64,000 nucleotides of DNA from Sphingomonas populi (GCF_004208535.1 NZ_SGIS01000006.1:18342-82341), one strand, 5' to 3'. Numbered from the stretch's first letter, positions 39,724 through 49,410 are shown. Made by a program: numbers and translations. The notes: generated from the sequence alone by a model not told the origin.

Positions 39724-42700
39724 TCAGAACGTGCCGTGGAAGCTCAGGGTGAAGGTACGGCCGTCATAATCGACCTGCCGTGGAATTCCCTCGACGACCT
39801 GATACTGGATGCGCTTGGCATCGTTCAGATTGAAGGCATCCAGCGACAATGAATACTGCTCGTTGAATTTGAAGGACAGCGATGAGTCGATCTGTCCGCG
39901 CGTTGCTACAAAGCTGTTTCCGCCGGTGAAACTGTTCGCCCCCGTCAAAGAATATTGGTCGCGCCAAGTGTATACGACGCGAACACCAACGTTCTTGCTT
40001 TCATAATAGCCGATGACATTCACATTGTTCTTGGACACACCGGGCAATATCGCCTTGCTGCCGTTCGAGTTCGTGCCAGAAATGCTTGTGTAAGAATAAT
40101 TGACCTGCCCGCCGAGATTCTTGAGCAGCCCGGGAAGGAAGTTGAAGTCCTGCTGGATGGTAAACTCCACGCCGGTGACCGTTATCGGGTTTGGCTGGTT
40201 GTAATTGCCGGATGCAGTGATGATCGCGGGATTGCCAGCGACAAGCAGATTGCTGAAGCAGGTCGTGCCGACCGTCGTCAGTTGCCCAAGCCCAAGCGCC
40301 GAGGCATCGGATGGGCACAGCTTGTCCTGCCGGTTTTCCGGCGCGATCAGATTGGTGATGACTTTGCGGTATAGGGCAAGCGAGATGACACCGCCCGGCC
40401 GATTGTACCACTCGATCGAGGCATCCTCGGAACTGGCGTAATAGGGTTTCAAGTCGGAGCCGCCATATTGGATCGCATACCCCGTCGAATTCGGGCTGAC
40501 GGTGGTGGTCGGCGTGAGGGTGCGGAATACGGGCCGTACGAACGCTTTGTTGTAGCCCGCGCGCAGCACAAGTTTCGGTGTCAGATTGGCAGACAGAAAC
40601 GCCGATGGCAGGAAATCGTGATACTCTTGGCGGAACTGCGTGGGAACGAACGCCGTCGCACCGCCAGACGTCACCTGCTGGGACAATGCGTTAATCATCT
40701 GTCGGGTCTGTTCGTAATGGACGCCGGCATAACCCTTCACTGGTACGCCGGCGACTTCGAAGCCGAGTTGTGCCTGTGCATAGGCCGCGAAAATGTTGCG
40801 GCGCGCCTGAAAATTGTAGAGCGAATAGGCAGAGTTGGTCGGATCGTTGATCCACCCGGTCGGCGTAACGACATCGCCTGTGGCGGTCGTCACCGGCTGA
40901 AGTCGCGAAACGATGTAGTCGTAGTCGAGCTGCGGCCATTTCGAGAGGTAGCTCCCGCCGCTTCCGCCGAAGAAACTGCTCGCCGACGGATTGTCGGTCA
41001 GGAACTTGCCGTCGATATTTTGCGTCTGCACGCCCTTTGCACTCGTCCGATAGCCGCGCGAGGTATAGCGATCCTGCTGATAGCGCGCGCCGATCGTGAT
41101 CCCGGACAGGATCGGGAGATCGAACTTGCGCTCGATCTCGCCCTGCGCCGCCCACACGCGGTTCAGGCCATAGGCCGATGAACCCGCCACGACGATCTGG
41201 TCGCCGTTTGCCGCCACCTGCGTCGGCTGGTTGCCGGCGGTCCAGGTGAACGGGCCGGACGGGACGATCACCGCCGGGTCGCGATTCAGCGTCAATTGAT
41301 AGTCGCCGATATTGGCGCCGCCGGAATTGAACACGCCGCCGGTGCCGTTGCCGGCCGCCGTCGGCAAGTTGCGCACATCGATCTGGGTTTCGACGGCGTT
41401 GTTCTCTCCGCGCGAGTCCGTCAGCGTACCCGACACACGCCAGACGTCGTTCTTCCACTCGGCAGTGCCGATGATGTCCCACATCTGCTCGACCAAAGGC
41501 TGCGAGCGGACGGAGTCGTTGATCTGGATATTCGAATAGTTGAAGCCCTGTACATAGGCATTGCCGTCGCCCTGCACGGCGACCGGCGTGTTCGGACTGA
41601 TGATCGCGCGGGCAGACCGCATGTCGAGTTCAAGCAGGTTGGTTGAGCTGCTCTCCAGATTGCGCCGCGTGTAGAACCCGGTAACGCCGAAGCGGAGTTC
41701 GTTGGTAGGCTTCCATTCCGCACCACCCGCTGCGGTCAGCAATGAGCCCTTGTTGAACCTGATCGCCTGGCGCTGATCGGAGGCGTACAGCACGCCGGTC
41801 GTCCCTTTCGCACCCGTGCCGTTCGCAGCACAGACGCGTCCACTGGTGCAGGTGCCGTTGCTGTTGAAAGGCGCATAATAGTCCGCGAACGATGCGAAGC
41901 CGGGTGTCGTGGCTGGCGACAGCGGGGAATAGGCATTGAAGAAGATCGAGTCTCGGCGGAATTGCTCTTTCTTGTAAGCCACCACGCCAAACACGGCGAA
42001 GTCCGACGAAAGATGTTTGTTGTATCCGATCGTACCCGACGGCGTCGCGTATTTGCCGAGCGTATCATATTCGCCGGCCAGCTTGAAAAAACCGCCGTCC
42101 TTGCGCGACAATGCGGGCTGAACCTGAAGATCGACGATGCCGGATAGCCCGCCGGCCTGATCGGTCGCTGAGATCGTCTTGCGCACCGCGATTGCGGAGA
42201 ACACGTCGGCATTGAACGCGCCGAGCGGGGTCGCACCGTCAAGCACCGGGTCCGCAAAAGCCTGTCCGTTGATCGTGTAGCGCGCGTAGGTGCCGGGCAG
42301 CCCGCGCAGGTTGATGGTTGCGTCGCGCGAAGCGGCTTCCCGGTTGATCTGTACGCCGGGGATGCGCTGCAACGCTTCTCCCACATTGAGATCAGGGAAG
42401 CGGCCCAGCCCGTCGGAAGAGATGCTGTCCGAAATGCCGATCGTGTCGCGCTTCATCTTCAACGCGTCGATATAGGACTGACGAAAACCCGTCACGACGA
42501 TGTCGGCTGCGGCGGTTTCGACAGCCTCGGGTTCATTCGCCGTTGGCGGGGACTGCGGCCTCGCATCACTGGTCGCTTTGCCCACCGACACGGGGGCGGG
42601 CGAGGGCACCTCTTGCCTGATCGACCCCGTCTTGGGGGCGAGGACCGTGTAGGTATGCTCACCGGTCTGGCGCGTGATGAGCCCGGCTCCCCGGGTGAAG

Positions 42701-42933
42701 CGCTCAATGGCCACGGGAACGGTCATCGCGCCGTGCACGGCGTTGCCGCGCTTATTCGCCGAGACGTCGCGCGCGACCAGGATCTGAACGTCTGCCTGTT
42801 TGCCGATCTGGATGAGTCCCGGCGCGATCGGCTGTGCCGGTACGTCGAATGCTCTGGTCTGGGCCAGCGCCGGTGTAGCGGTCGAAACAAAGCAGGTGAG
42901 CGCAGTCGTCCCGCAAAGCAGCTTCAGCGTCAT
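39724..42933 (-). CDS. TonB-dependent receptor with STN domain, sugar-type
   Basis: The 1069-residue receptor has a signal peptide (MTLKLLCGTTALTCF... to PALAQ), an STN domain (about 25-90, RAFDVPAQPIAPGLIQIGKQ), a plug with VTGFRQSYIDAL and PDLNVGEALQRIPGVQINRE, and a very long barrel. It is the large carbohydrate-type receptor widespread in sphingomonads. The ATG at 42933 has GGGGAG seven bases upstream. It follows FecR and precedes the rhamnosidase, so a rhamnose-containing oligosaccharide is the likely substrate, by inference. The STN domain would signal substrate binding to the FecR at 43018. Confidence 0.92.
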   Translation of the reverse strand: MTLKLLCGTTALTCFVSTATPALAQTRAFDVPAQPIAPGLIQIGKQADVQILVARDVSANKRGNAVHGAMTVPVAIERFTRGAGLITRQTGEHTYTVLAPKTGSIRQEVPSPAPVSVGKATSDARPQSPPTANEPEAVETAAADIVVTGFRQSYIDALKMKRDTIGISDSISSDGLGRFPDLNVGEALQRIPGVQINREAASRDATINLRGLPGTYARYTINGQAFADPVLDGATPLGAFNADVFSAIAVRKTISATDQAGGLSGIVDLQVQPALSRKDGGFFKLAGEYDTLGKYATPSGTIGYNKHLSSDFAVFGVVAYKKEQFRRDSIFFNAYSPLSPATTPGFASFADYYAPFNSNGTCTSGRVCAANGTGAKGTTGVLYASDQRQAIRFNKGSLLTAAGGAEWKPTNELRFGVTGFYTRRNLESSSTNLLELDMRSARAIISPNTPVAVQGDGNAYVQGFNYSNIQINDSVRSQPLVEQMWDIIGTAEWKNDVWRVSGTLTDSRGENNAVETQIDVRNLPTAAGNGTGGVFNSGGANIGDYQLTLNRDPAVIVPSGPFTWTAGNQPTQVAANGDQIVVAGSSAYGLNRVWAAQGEIERKFDLPILSGITIGARYQQDRYTSRGYRTSAKGVQTQNIDGKFLTDNPSASSFFGGSGGSYLSKWPQLDYDYIVSRLQPVTTATGDVVTPTGWINDPTNSAYSLYNFQARRNIFAAYAQAQLGFEVAGVPVKGYAGVHYEQTRQMINALSQQVTSGGATAFVPTQFRQEYHDFLPSAFLSANLTPKLVLRAGYNKAFVRPVFRTLTPTTTVSPNSTGYAIQYGGSDLKPYYASSEDASIEWYNRPGGVISLALYRKVITNLIAPENRQDKLCPSDASALGLGQLTTVGTTCFSNLLVAGNPAIITASGNYNQPNPITVTGVEFTIQQDFNFLPGLLKNLGGQVNYSYTSISGTNSNGSKAILPGVSKNNVNVIGYYESKNVGVRVVYTWRDQYSLTGANSFTGGNSFVATRGQIDSSLSFKFNEQYSLSLDAFNLNDAKRIQYQVVEGIPRQVDYDGRTFTLSFHGTF

Positions 42934-42983
42934 GGCATTCTCCCCCAATTTTTTTGTCAGATGCAATGCACCTGCCTAAGGAA

Positions 42984-43010
42984 AGAGACCCCGAACGCGG
43001 ACTTACCCTT
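42984..43010 (-). promoter_or_regulatory. Candidate ECF-sigma target promoter for the rhamnosidase receptor
   Basis: On the minus strand GGGTAA is followed 12 bases later by GGTCTC, about 55 bases before the receptor ATG, in the 84-base gap after fecR. The spacing and G-rich -35-like box resemble ECF-dependent promoters, but no alignment supports it. Confidence 0.3.
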
Positions 43011-43017
43011 AAAAGAA

Positions 43018-44013
43018 TTATGTGATCGGTTTGATTTGCCCGATCCGAATTTCGTCCGCCCGGCTGAAATCCACCGGAACATCGAAGCTTGCGTTCACCG
43101 CGCGCGCAAACCCGTCGATGTCGTCGGTTCGGAAAAAGCCATCCAACCGCTTGCCCGCTATCTGTGGATCGAGCAGTACGAGCCTGCGCCTGTTATAGCG
43201 GTTGAATTCGCTGATCGCATCGGCAAGCGGTTCGTCGACCAACTCGATCCGGCCGCTCCGCCACGCGAGCGTATGGTCGCTTGAGGTGGTGGCGACGGCA
43301 ATGTCATGAACCTGCGCGGTGTCGGCCATGAACACGCTCTGCCCCTCGACCAGCCGGGTTCGCTTGGCGCTTACATCTTCCGACCAGATTTCGACCACGC
43401 CTTCCGTCACGACGACATCCGCGCCCGCCTCGCGACGGCGAACCGAAAACGCAGTACCGACCGCCAACACGCGGATCGGGCCACTTTCGACCAGAAACGG
43501 TCGCGCCCGGTTTTTCGCAACCTGGAACCACGCTTCACCCTGCGTCAGCCGGATATCGCGGCGATTACGTCGGAACATCACGTCGACTTCGCTGCCGGTG
43601 TTAAGCGACGCGATGGAGCCGTCGTCGAGGGGTACGTGCCGGATTTCGCCAAGATCGGTACGCAGGACCGTGCGGGGTCGAAGCAACACCGTGCCGCCGA
43701 CCAGAGAGGCGGCAAGTGCCGTACCGCCGCCGGCTATCACTGCGCGCCGGCTCGGCAGGCGCCGGGATCGAATACCGTCGGTGTTCGGGGCGCCTAAATC
43801 GGGCACGTCGTTATGGCGCGCGGGCGGTTCCGCAGTCGGGCGCAGCATCGTCCACATCGCCTGCGCCTGCAGCAGTGCGCCGTGGCGGCTGGGATCGACC
43901 GCGAGCCAGTCTTGCAGTCGCGCTTCGTCCGTAGGCGACCAATTGCCCTGATCCATGCGCGCCACCCAAGCGTTCGCCTCGTCGCGCATATCGGTCAGGC
44001 TCGGGCGGCTCAT
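43018..44013 (-). CDS. FecR-family anti-sigma/sigma regulator
   Basis: The 331-residue inner-membrane protein has a DUF4880 N-terminal helical domain (about 10-60), one membrane helix (about 90-110), a periplasmic FecR domain with LTQGEAWFQVAKNRARPFLVESG, and a C-terminal DUF4974-like STN-interacting part ending in RIELVDEPLADAISEFNRYNRRRL. FecR relays occupancy of the STN domain of the receptor to the cytoplasmic sigma factor. Its ATG overlaps the sigma-factor stop as ATGA. Gene order sigma-FecR-receptor is the canonical cell-surface signalling set. Confidence 0.93.
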   Translation of the reverse strand: MSRPSLTDMRDEANAWVARMDQGNWSPTDEARLQDWLAVDPSRHGALLQAQAMWTMLRPTAEPPARHNDVPDLGAPNTDGIRSRRLPSRRAVIAGGGTALAASLVGGTVLLRPRTVLRTDLGEIRHVPLDDGSIASLNTGSEVDVMFRRNRRDIRLTQGEAWFQVAKNRARPFLVESGPIRVLAVGTAFSVRRREAGADVVVTEGVVEIWSEDVSAKRTRLVEGQSVFMADTAQVHDIAVATTSSDHTLAWRSGRIELVDEPLADAISEFNRYNRRRLVLLDPQIAGKRLDGFFRTDDIDGFARAVNASFDVPVDFSRADEIRIGQIKPIT

Positions 44014-44609
44014 CGAACTTTGGCTCCTGCCTGATGTCGGTCGTCAGACCTGCTCCAGGTCTCGGCATCACGCTTGTCCCAGGCCTCGCGAATCGCTCGT
44101 AGGCCGATGCGGATCTGAGCTTCTACCGTCTTCTCGCTGATCTGCAGATGCGCGGCAATCCGCTTTTGCGGCCAATCCTCCAGCTTTCTCAGTCGGACGA
44201 TTTCGCGGCACCGGTTCGGCAAGGCATCGATCAGGGCGATGATCTTCTCATAAATCAGACGATCGGACATCTGGTCCTCTAACCCGAGTGCCGGACTATC
44301 CTGGAAGGCGTCCACTTCGGCGATCAGTTCGAGCGAAACGATGCGCTGCCGGCGATGGCGACGGGCGAGCAGATTTCGCACGATCGAAAAGAAATAGGCG
44401 ACCGGGCGATCAATGTGGTCGACGCTCTCCAGCAACGCAATGCGGCAATATGCGTCCTGCAACAGTTCGTCCGAGTCTTCGGGAGAAACCTGCCAGCGGC
44501 GCAGCCAAGCCCGAATTCGTGGCTCATATGGCATGATATTCTCGGCGACCCACGCAGCACGCCGCTGACGCGTGAGCAGCGCGCTGGACGAAAGACCACC
44601 GTCATTCAT
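44010..44609 (-). CDS. ECF sigma factor (FecI-like)
   Basis: The 199-residue protein has sigma-2 (LLQDAYCRIALL then RPVAYFFSIVRNLLARRHRRQ) and sigma-4 (ALPNRCREIVRLRKLEDWPQKRIAAHLQISEKTVEAQI) regions and no sigma-1 or -3. It is likely held or activated by the FecR next to it and would drive the receptor-rhamnosidase genes. The ATG at 44609 has a GGGGGA ribosome site; the frame upstream runs to 44747 but looks non-coding. Confidence 0.92.
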   Translation of the reverse strand: MNDGGLSSSALLTRQRRAAWVAENIMPYEPRIRAWLRRWQVSPEDSDELLQDAYCRIALLESVDHIDRPVAYFFSIVRNLLARRHRRQRIVSLELIAEVDAFQDSPALGLEDQMSDRLIYEKIIALIDALPNRCREIVRLRKLEDWPQKRIAAHLQISEKTVEAQIRIGLRAIREAWDKRDAETWSRSDDRHQAGAKVR

Positions 44610-45082
44610 AAGCCATCCCCCCGGATAAACCCGCTGATCGCAAGCCCTTGTTTTGATCGTGATGACACAGTCTGCGCATCGTACCAACCGCGCGACGAAA
44701 AGGACGCCAGTCGCTGCGCTGTTGGAAAACCTGAGCAGCCGCCTCAAAGGTGTCGATAGGCGATCTGGAACGTCTGGTGAGCAGGAGAAGCCGCCGCGAG
44801 CGTCATTCCGACGACACCCGGGAAGCCGTCACTCGACAAATAGCACGACCCAATCGCCGCCAGAAATCGTGCGCGTTTACAGCCATCGGACACCGAAGGC
44901 GCCTAAGTGTCAGCGCTCCGTCTCGGTCGACCCCGCTTCCGAGTGACCTTGAATCGCTCGTGGAGACCCGCAGAGGAACGGTAGCTGCTTAGGTATTGCC
45001 TAGTTGAAAAGGGGCGGCGCTCTGACTAAGCATCAGCCACCGCCCTTTTCGCCTCAATCCCTTGAAATTCAAGGGAGAAAAA
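44610..45082. other. 473-bp gap; sigma-factor promoter region and tRNA trailer
   Basis: No ORF of the short frames on either strand has a recognisable family. The left part should hold the sigma-gene promoter. The right part holds hairpins downstream of the tRNA-Thr: an imperfect stem at 45006-45050 and a near-perfect palindrome CCCTTGAAATTCAAGGG at 45059-45075. Confidence 0.5.
45006..45075 (-). terminator. Putative terminator after tRNA-Thr
   Basis: On the minus strand GAAAAGGGCGGTG pairs imperfectly with CGCCGCCCCTTTTC, the right arm ending in T-rich bases. A second palindrome at 45059-45075 is closer to the tRNA. Either could release the tRNA transcript. Confidence 0.45.
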
Positions 45083-45157
<75 letters not shown>

Positions 45158-45220
45158 ATTTCCGGTTATCGCGGAGCGCGCGTAAGAGACGAGGCGGGCG
45201 ACGTTGTCAAGGCTGATGCG

Positions 45221-45355
45221 ATGAGTGAGACCAAGGAAACGCGCGAAGAGCGGCTCGCAGCGGCGCTTCGCGAGAATTTGCGCCGCCGCAAGGCGCGTGC
45301 GCGGGGTGCCGACGCCGCCGATTCGCGCCCGGAGACCGACGCGCCTAGCCGATAG
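45221..45355 (+). CDS. Small conserved-type basic protein (44 aa)
   Basis: The ORF encodes a 44-residue, highly charged, probably helical protein starting MSETKETREERLAAALRENLRRRKARARG. ORFs of this kind, with an LRxNLxRRKxQxR core, occur as single short genes in alphaproteobacteria; no function is known. The tail overlaps the convergent end of aminopeptidase P by 11 bases. Its reality is likely but not certain because no homology check was possible. Confidence 0.6.
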   Translation: MSETKETREERLAAALRENLRRRKARARGADAADSRPETDAPSR

Positions 45356-47141
45356 GCGCGCATTTCGCGGTCAGCCACGCGCGCTCGGCCTCGTCCATCT
45401 GCGGCGCGAGCACCGCGACCACGCGGGCGTGATAGGCGTCGAGCCACGCCCGCTCGGCCGGGCTGAGCATCTCCGCGACGATCAGCGCGCGCTCGATCGG
45501 ACAGAAGGTAAGCGTCTCGAAGCCGAGCATCGCCTGCTCTCCGCCGGCGATCTCGCGCGGCTCGACCAGAACGAGATTCTCGATGCGGATGCCGTATTCG
45601 CCGGCCTTGTAATAGCCCGGCTCGTTGGAGAGGATCATACCCGCGCGCAGCGGTTCGGACGGGCCGCCGCCGGGGTAGAAGGGCTGCGCGATCCGCTGCG
45701 GGCCTTCATGCACCGCCAGATAGGCGCCGACGCCGTGGCCAGTGCCGTGCGCGTAATCGAGCCCTGCTTCCCACAGCGGGCGGCGCGCGAAGCCGTCGAG
45801 CTGGCCGCCGGTGGTGCCGGACGGGAAGATCGCGGTGGCGAGCGCGATATGGCCTTTCAGAACGCGCGTGAAGCGGTCGCGCATCTCCTCGCTGGGCGTG
45901 CCGACCGGGATCACGCGAGTCACGTCGGTGGTGCCGTCGCGATACTGCCCGCCCGAATCGACGAGGTAGAGCTGGCCCGGTTCGATCGGCGCGTTCGACT
46001 CCTCGGTCACTTTATAGTGCGGGCTGGCGCCGTGCGCGCCGGTCGCCGAGATCGTGTCGAACGAACTGTCGAGCCACACGCCGGTCGCTTCTCGGAACGC
46101 CTGGAGCTTGGCTGCCGCCGAGAGTTCGGTCTCGCCGCCTGCGGGCAGCGCGGTCTCGGCCCAGCGCAGGAACCGCGCCAATGCGGCGCCGTCGCGGGCG
46201 GATGCCGCGCGGTGGCCGGCGATCTCGGCGGGGTTCTTGGTCGCCTTCGCCAGCACGGCTGGGTCGCGCAAGGGGAGCACGGTCGCGCCGCCGGCCTCAA
46301 GCGTGTCGAAGATCGCAGCGACCGCGCGTTCGGGATCAGCGGCGACGCGCTTGCCCGCGAATCCGGCCAGCGCGGACGCGAAATCGGCGCGGTCGCGCAG
46401 CCGCACGGCGTTGCCGAGATGCTGGCGCACCGCATCGTCGATCTTCTCGGGCGCGACGAACAGCTCGGCGGTGCCGTCGGCATCGACGATCGCATAGGCG
46501 AGCGCGACCGGCGTGTGCTCGACATCACGGCCACGCACGTTGAGCGCCCAGGCGATCGAATCGAGCGCGCTCAGCACCACCGCATCGGCCTTCCGCTCGG
46601 CCAGCCAGTCGGCGATCAGCGCACGCTTCTCCGCCGAGGATGCGCCGGCGACGGCATCGTCCTGCACCACCAGCCGCGCGTCCGAGGGCGCGGGTCGGTC
46701 GGGCCAGACCGCATCGACCGGATTGGTATCGACCGGCACCAGCGCCGCGCCGCGCTCGGCGAGTGCGCGGCTCGCCTCGGCGACCCACGCGCTGGTGTGC
46801 AGCCACGGATCATAGCCGATCCGCCCGCCCTCGGCGGCATGCGCGCCGAGCCACGCCGAAACGCTGGTCGCGGGCACGCCGACGAACTGCCAATCCTCGG
46901 CGGAAACCTGCTCGCGCACCTGCAAGGTATAGCGCCCGTCGGTGAAGATCGCCGCTTCCTGCGGCAGCACCACCGCCGTGCCCGCCGACCCCTGGAAGCC
47001 GGTCAGCCACGCGAGCCGCTGGGCGTATTCGCCGACATATTCGCTCATATGCTCGTCGGTCAGCGGCACGACGAAGCCGTCGAGCCGGTCGCGGGCGAGC
47101 TGTTCGCGAAGGGCGGCGAGGCGGGCGGAATAGGTCGACAT
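45345..47141 (-). CDS. pepP: Aminopeptidase P (M24B metallopeptidase)
   Basis: The 598-residue protein is longer than E. coli PepP but matches the long form with two N-terminal creatinase-like domains (MSTYSARLAALREQLARDRLDGF; FTDGRYTLQVREQ) and a C-terminal pita-bread domain. Metal ligands appear in YLVDSGGQYRDGTTDVTR, HGTGHGVGAYLAVHEGP and MILSNEPGYYKAGEYGIR. It removes an N-terminal residue next to proline. The ATG at 47141 is preferred; the upstream frame extends to 48011 but overlaps the divergent S9 peptidase. Confidence 0.93.
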   Translation of the reverse strand: MSTYSARLAALREQLARDRLDGFVVPLTDEHMSEYVGEYAQRLAWLTGFQGSAGTAVVLPQEAAIFTDGRYTLQVREQVSAEDWQFVGVPATSVSAWLGAHAAEGGRIGYDPWLHTSAWVAEASRALAERGAALVPVDTNPVDAVWPDRPAPSDARLVVQDDAVAGASSAEKRALIADWLAERKADAVVLSALDSIAWALNVRGRDVEHTPVALAYAIVDADGTAELFVAPEKIDDAVRQHLGNAVRLRDRADFASALAGFAGKRVAADPERAVAAIFDTLEAGGATVLPLRDPAVLAKATKNPAEIAGHRAASARDGAALARFLRWAETALPAGGETELSAAAKLQAFREATGVWLDSSFDTISATGAHGASPHYKVTEESNAPIEPGQLYLVDSGGQYRDGTTDVTRVIPVGTPSEEMRDRFTRVLKGHIALATAIFPSGTTGGQLDGFARRPLWEAGLDYAHGTGHGVGAYLAVHEGPQRIAQPFYPGGGPSEPLRAGMILSNEPGYYKAGEYGIRIENLVLVEPREIAGGEQAMLGFETLTFCPIERALIVAEMLSPAERAWLDAYHARVVAVLAPQMDEAERAWLTAKCAPIG

Positions 47142-47267
47142 CTTCGGTCCTGCGAATGGCGTGTGAAAGCGCGCAGTGTATGCGCGGGCGGATGGAGACG
47201 CGAGGGCTTTCACAGAGCTTCCACGGGGCCATTGCCGCCACGCCGCCCGCACCCTAGGTCTGCGCGC

Positions 47268-49331
47268 ATGACCGAGACCCCAAAGCCGCCCATCGCGGCG
47301 CAACGCCCGCACAGCTTCACCACGCACGGCATCACGATCGAAGATCCGTATGCGTGGCTCAAGGACGCGGGATATCCCGACGTCACGGATAAGGACGTGC
47401 TCGCCTATCTCGATGCCGAGAACGCCTATTTCGAGAGCATGATGGCGCCGCACCGCCCGCTGGTCGACCGGCTCTACGAAGAGATGAAGGCGCGCATCAA
47501 GGAAGATGAATCCTCGGTGCCGCAGAAGGACGGCGACTGGCTGTACTGGACCGCGTTCGAGACCGGCGGCGAGTACCGGCAATGGTGGCGCAAGCCCGTT
47601 GCGGGCGGCGACGACCAGTTGATCCTCGACGAGCCGGCGCTGGCTGAAGGCAAGGAATATTTCCGGCTCGGTACGCTGTCGGTCAGCAACGACGGCACAT
47701 TGCTCGCCTATGCGATCGACGACAATGGTTCGGAACGGTTCGAGTTGCGCGTCAAGAACCTCGAAACCGGCGAGCACCTGCCCGACGTGATCCCGGGCAC
47801 GCTCTCCGAAATCGTCTGGACTGCCGACGACAAGGGGTTCCTCTACGGCCTCGCCAACGAGCAATGGCGCACCGACAACGTCCGGCTGCACTGGCTCGGC
47901 ACCGATCCGAAAGACGATATCGAGCTGTTCCACGAAGCCGACGAGGGCTACCGCGTCGGTGTTTCGGAGACGAGCGCGCGCAACTGGATCATCATCGGCA
48001 CCGGCGATCATGTCACCAGCGAAGTATATCTGCTCCCCGCCAACGATCCGCTGGCGAAACCGCTACTGGTCTCGGCGCGGCAGCCGGGGCGCGAATATGA
48101 TGTCGATGAGCATGACGGCATGCTGTTCATCCACACCAATGACACCGATCCGATGTGGCGGCTCTGCACGGCGTCGATCGACGCCCCGGGCGAGTGGCGC
48201 GAGCTCATCGCCCCCTCCTCGCATTTCTACATGACCGGCGTGTCGTGCTTCCGCGGCTTCTTCATCGTCGATGGGCGCGAGGACGGGCTCGATCAGGTCG
48301 AAATCCACCGCTACGATTCGGCAATCGCGCCGCAGCGCATCAAGTTCCCCGAGTCGAGCTACGACGCCGGCCTCGGCGACAATCCCGAATATGCTATGGA
48401 CGTGCTTCGGCTCGGCTACGAATCGATGGTCACGCCGGGCACGGTCTACGACTATGACGTCGCCACCGGCGAGATGACCGTGCTGAAAGTGCAGGAGATC
48501 CCCTCCGGCTACGATGCGGCCAAATACCGCACCGAGCGGCTCAAGATCACCGCGCGCGACGGCGTCGAGGTGCCGGTGTCGATCGTCTACCCCAAGGATT
48601 TCCCGAGGGACGGTTCGGCGCCGCTCTTCCTCTATTCCTACGGCGCTTATGGCCACGCCATTCCGCCGGGCTTCTCGACCGGGCGGCTATCGCTGCTCGA
48701 TCGCGGCTTCGCTTATGCCATCGCGCATATCCGGGGCGGCGACGATCTCGGCCAGCAATGGTATCACGACGGCAAGCTCGAAAAGCGCACCAACACGTTC
48801 AACGATTTCGTCGATGTGGCGAAGGGGCTGATCGGGCAAGGCTGGACCAGCGCGGGCAAGATCGCCATCGCGGGCCGCTCGGCGGGCGGCGAGTTGATGG
48901 GCGCGGTGGTCAATTCCGATCCCGAATTGTGGGGTGCGGTGATCGCCGACGTGCCGTTCGTCGATGTCCTCAACACGATGCTCGACGACAGCCTGCCACT
49001 CACACCGGGCGAATGGCCCGAATGGGGCAATCCGATCGAGGACAAGGCCGCGTTCGAACTGATCCACAGCTATTCGCCGTACGATCAGGTCGCCGCGCAC
49101 GCCTATCCGCCGTTGTTCATCTCGGGCGGCCTCAACGATCCGCGCGTGACCTATTGGGAGCCGGCCAAATGGGCGGCGAAGCTGCGCGCCACCAAGACCG
49201 ACGACAATGTGCTGCTCCTCAAGACCAACATGGGCGCCGGGCATGGCGGCAAATCGGGCCGGTTCGAGTCCTTACGCGAAGCGGCCGAGGAACATGCCTT
49301 CGTGCTGTGGCAATTGGGGATCGAGGGTTAG
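47268..49331 (+). CDS. ptrB: S9A prolyl oligopeptidase-family peptidase (oligopeptidase B-like)
   Basis: The 687-residue protein has an N-terminal beta-propeller gating domain and a C-terminal alpha/beta hydrolase domain. The catalytic serine is in GRSAGGELMG (about Ser538), the aspartate in SGGLNDPRVTYWEPAKW and the histidine in TNMGAGHGGKSGRF. The sequence is of oligopeptidase B type, expected to cut after Arg or Lys in peptides under about 30 residues. It is cytoplasmic, with no signal peptide. The start at 47268 (MTETPKPPIAAQRPHSFT) was chosen although the frame is open upstream. Confidence 0.93.
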   Translation: MTETPKPPIAAQRPHSFTTHGITIEDPYAWLKDAGYPDVTDKDVLAYLDAENAYFESMMAPHRPLVDRLYEEMKARIKEDESSVPQKDGDWLYWTAFETGGEYRQWWRKPVAGGDDQLILDEPALAEGKEYFRLGTLSVSNDGTLLAYAIDDNGSERFELRVKNLETGEHLPDVIPGTLSEIVWTADDKGFLYGLANEQWRTDNVRLHWLGTDPKDDIELFHEADEGYRVGVSETSARNWIIIGTGDHVTSEVYLLPANDPLAKPLLVSARQPGREYDVDEHDGMLFIHTNDTDPMWRLCTASIDAPGEWRELIAPSSHFYMTGVSCFRGFFIVDGREDGLDQVEIHRYDSAIAPQRIKFPESSYDAGLGDNPEYAMDVLRLGYESMVTPGTVYDYDVATGEMTVLKVQEIPSGYDAAKYRTERLKITARDGVEVPVSIVYPKDFPRDGSAPLFLYSYGAYGHAIPPGFSTGRLSLLDRGFAYAIAHIRGGDDLGQQWYHDGKLEKRTNTFNDFVDVAKGLIGQGWTSAGKIAIAGRSAGGELMGAVVNSDPELWGAVIADVPFVDVLNTMLDDSLPLTPGEWPEWGNPIEDKAAFELIHSYSPYDQVAAHAYPPLFISGGLNDPRVTYWEPAKWAAKLRATKTDDNVLLLKTNMGAGHGGKSGRFESLREAAEEHAFVLWQLGIEG

Positions 49332-49339
49332 GCTCCTGT

Positions 49340-49400
49340 CCGTTCGTCCCGAGCGAAGTCGAGGGATACGCCCGGAGCGCAGGTGCCTCGTCACGAACGG
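49340..49400. repeat. Truncated copy of the 9860 REP-like element
   Basis: The left arm and most of the spacer agree closely with 9860-9905, but the right arm reads CCTCGTCACGAACGG, lacking about ten bases (ACTTCGCTCG) of the full copy. It stands between the S9 peptidase and the convergent DUF482 gene, a likely hairpin terminator site. Confidence 0.75.
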
Positions 49401-49410
49401 GTGACCGGCG

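Noticed and set aside
45225..47267. Upstream extension of the S9 peptidase frame, about 680 codons
   Set aside because: The extra part is antisense to aminopeptidase P and shows no domain; the S9 family start MTETPK is at 47268.
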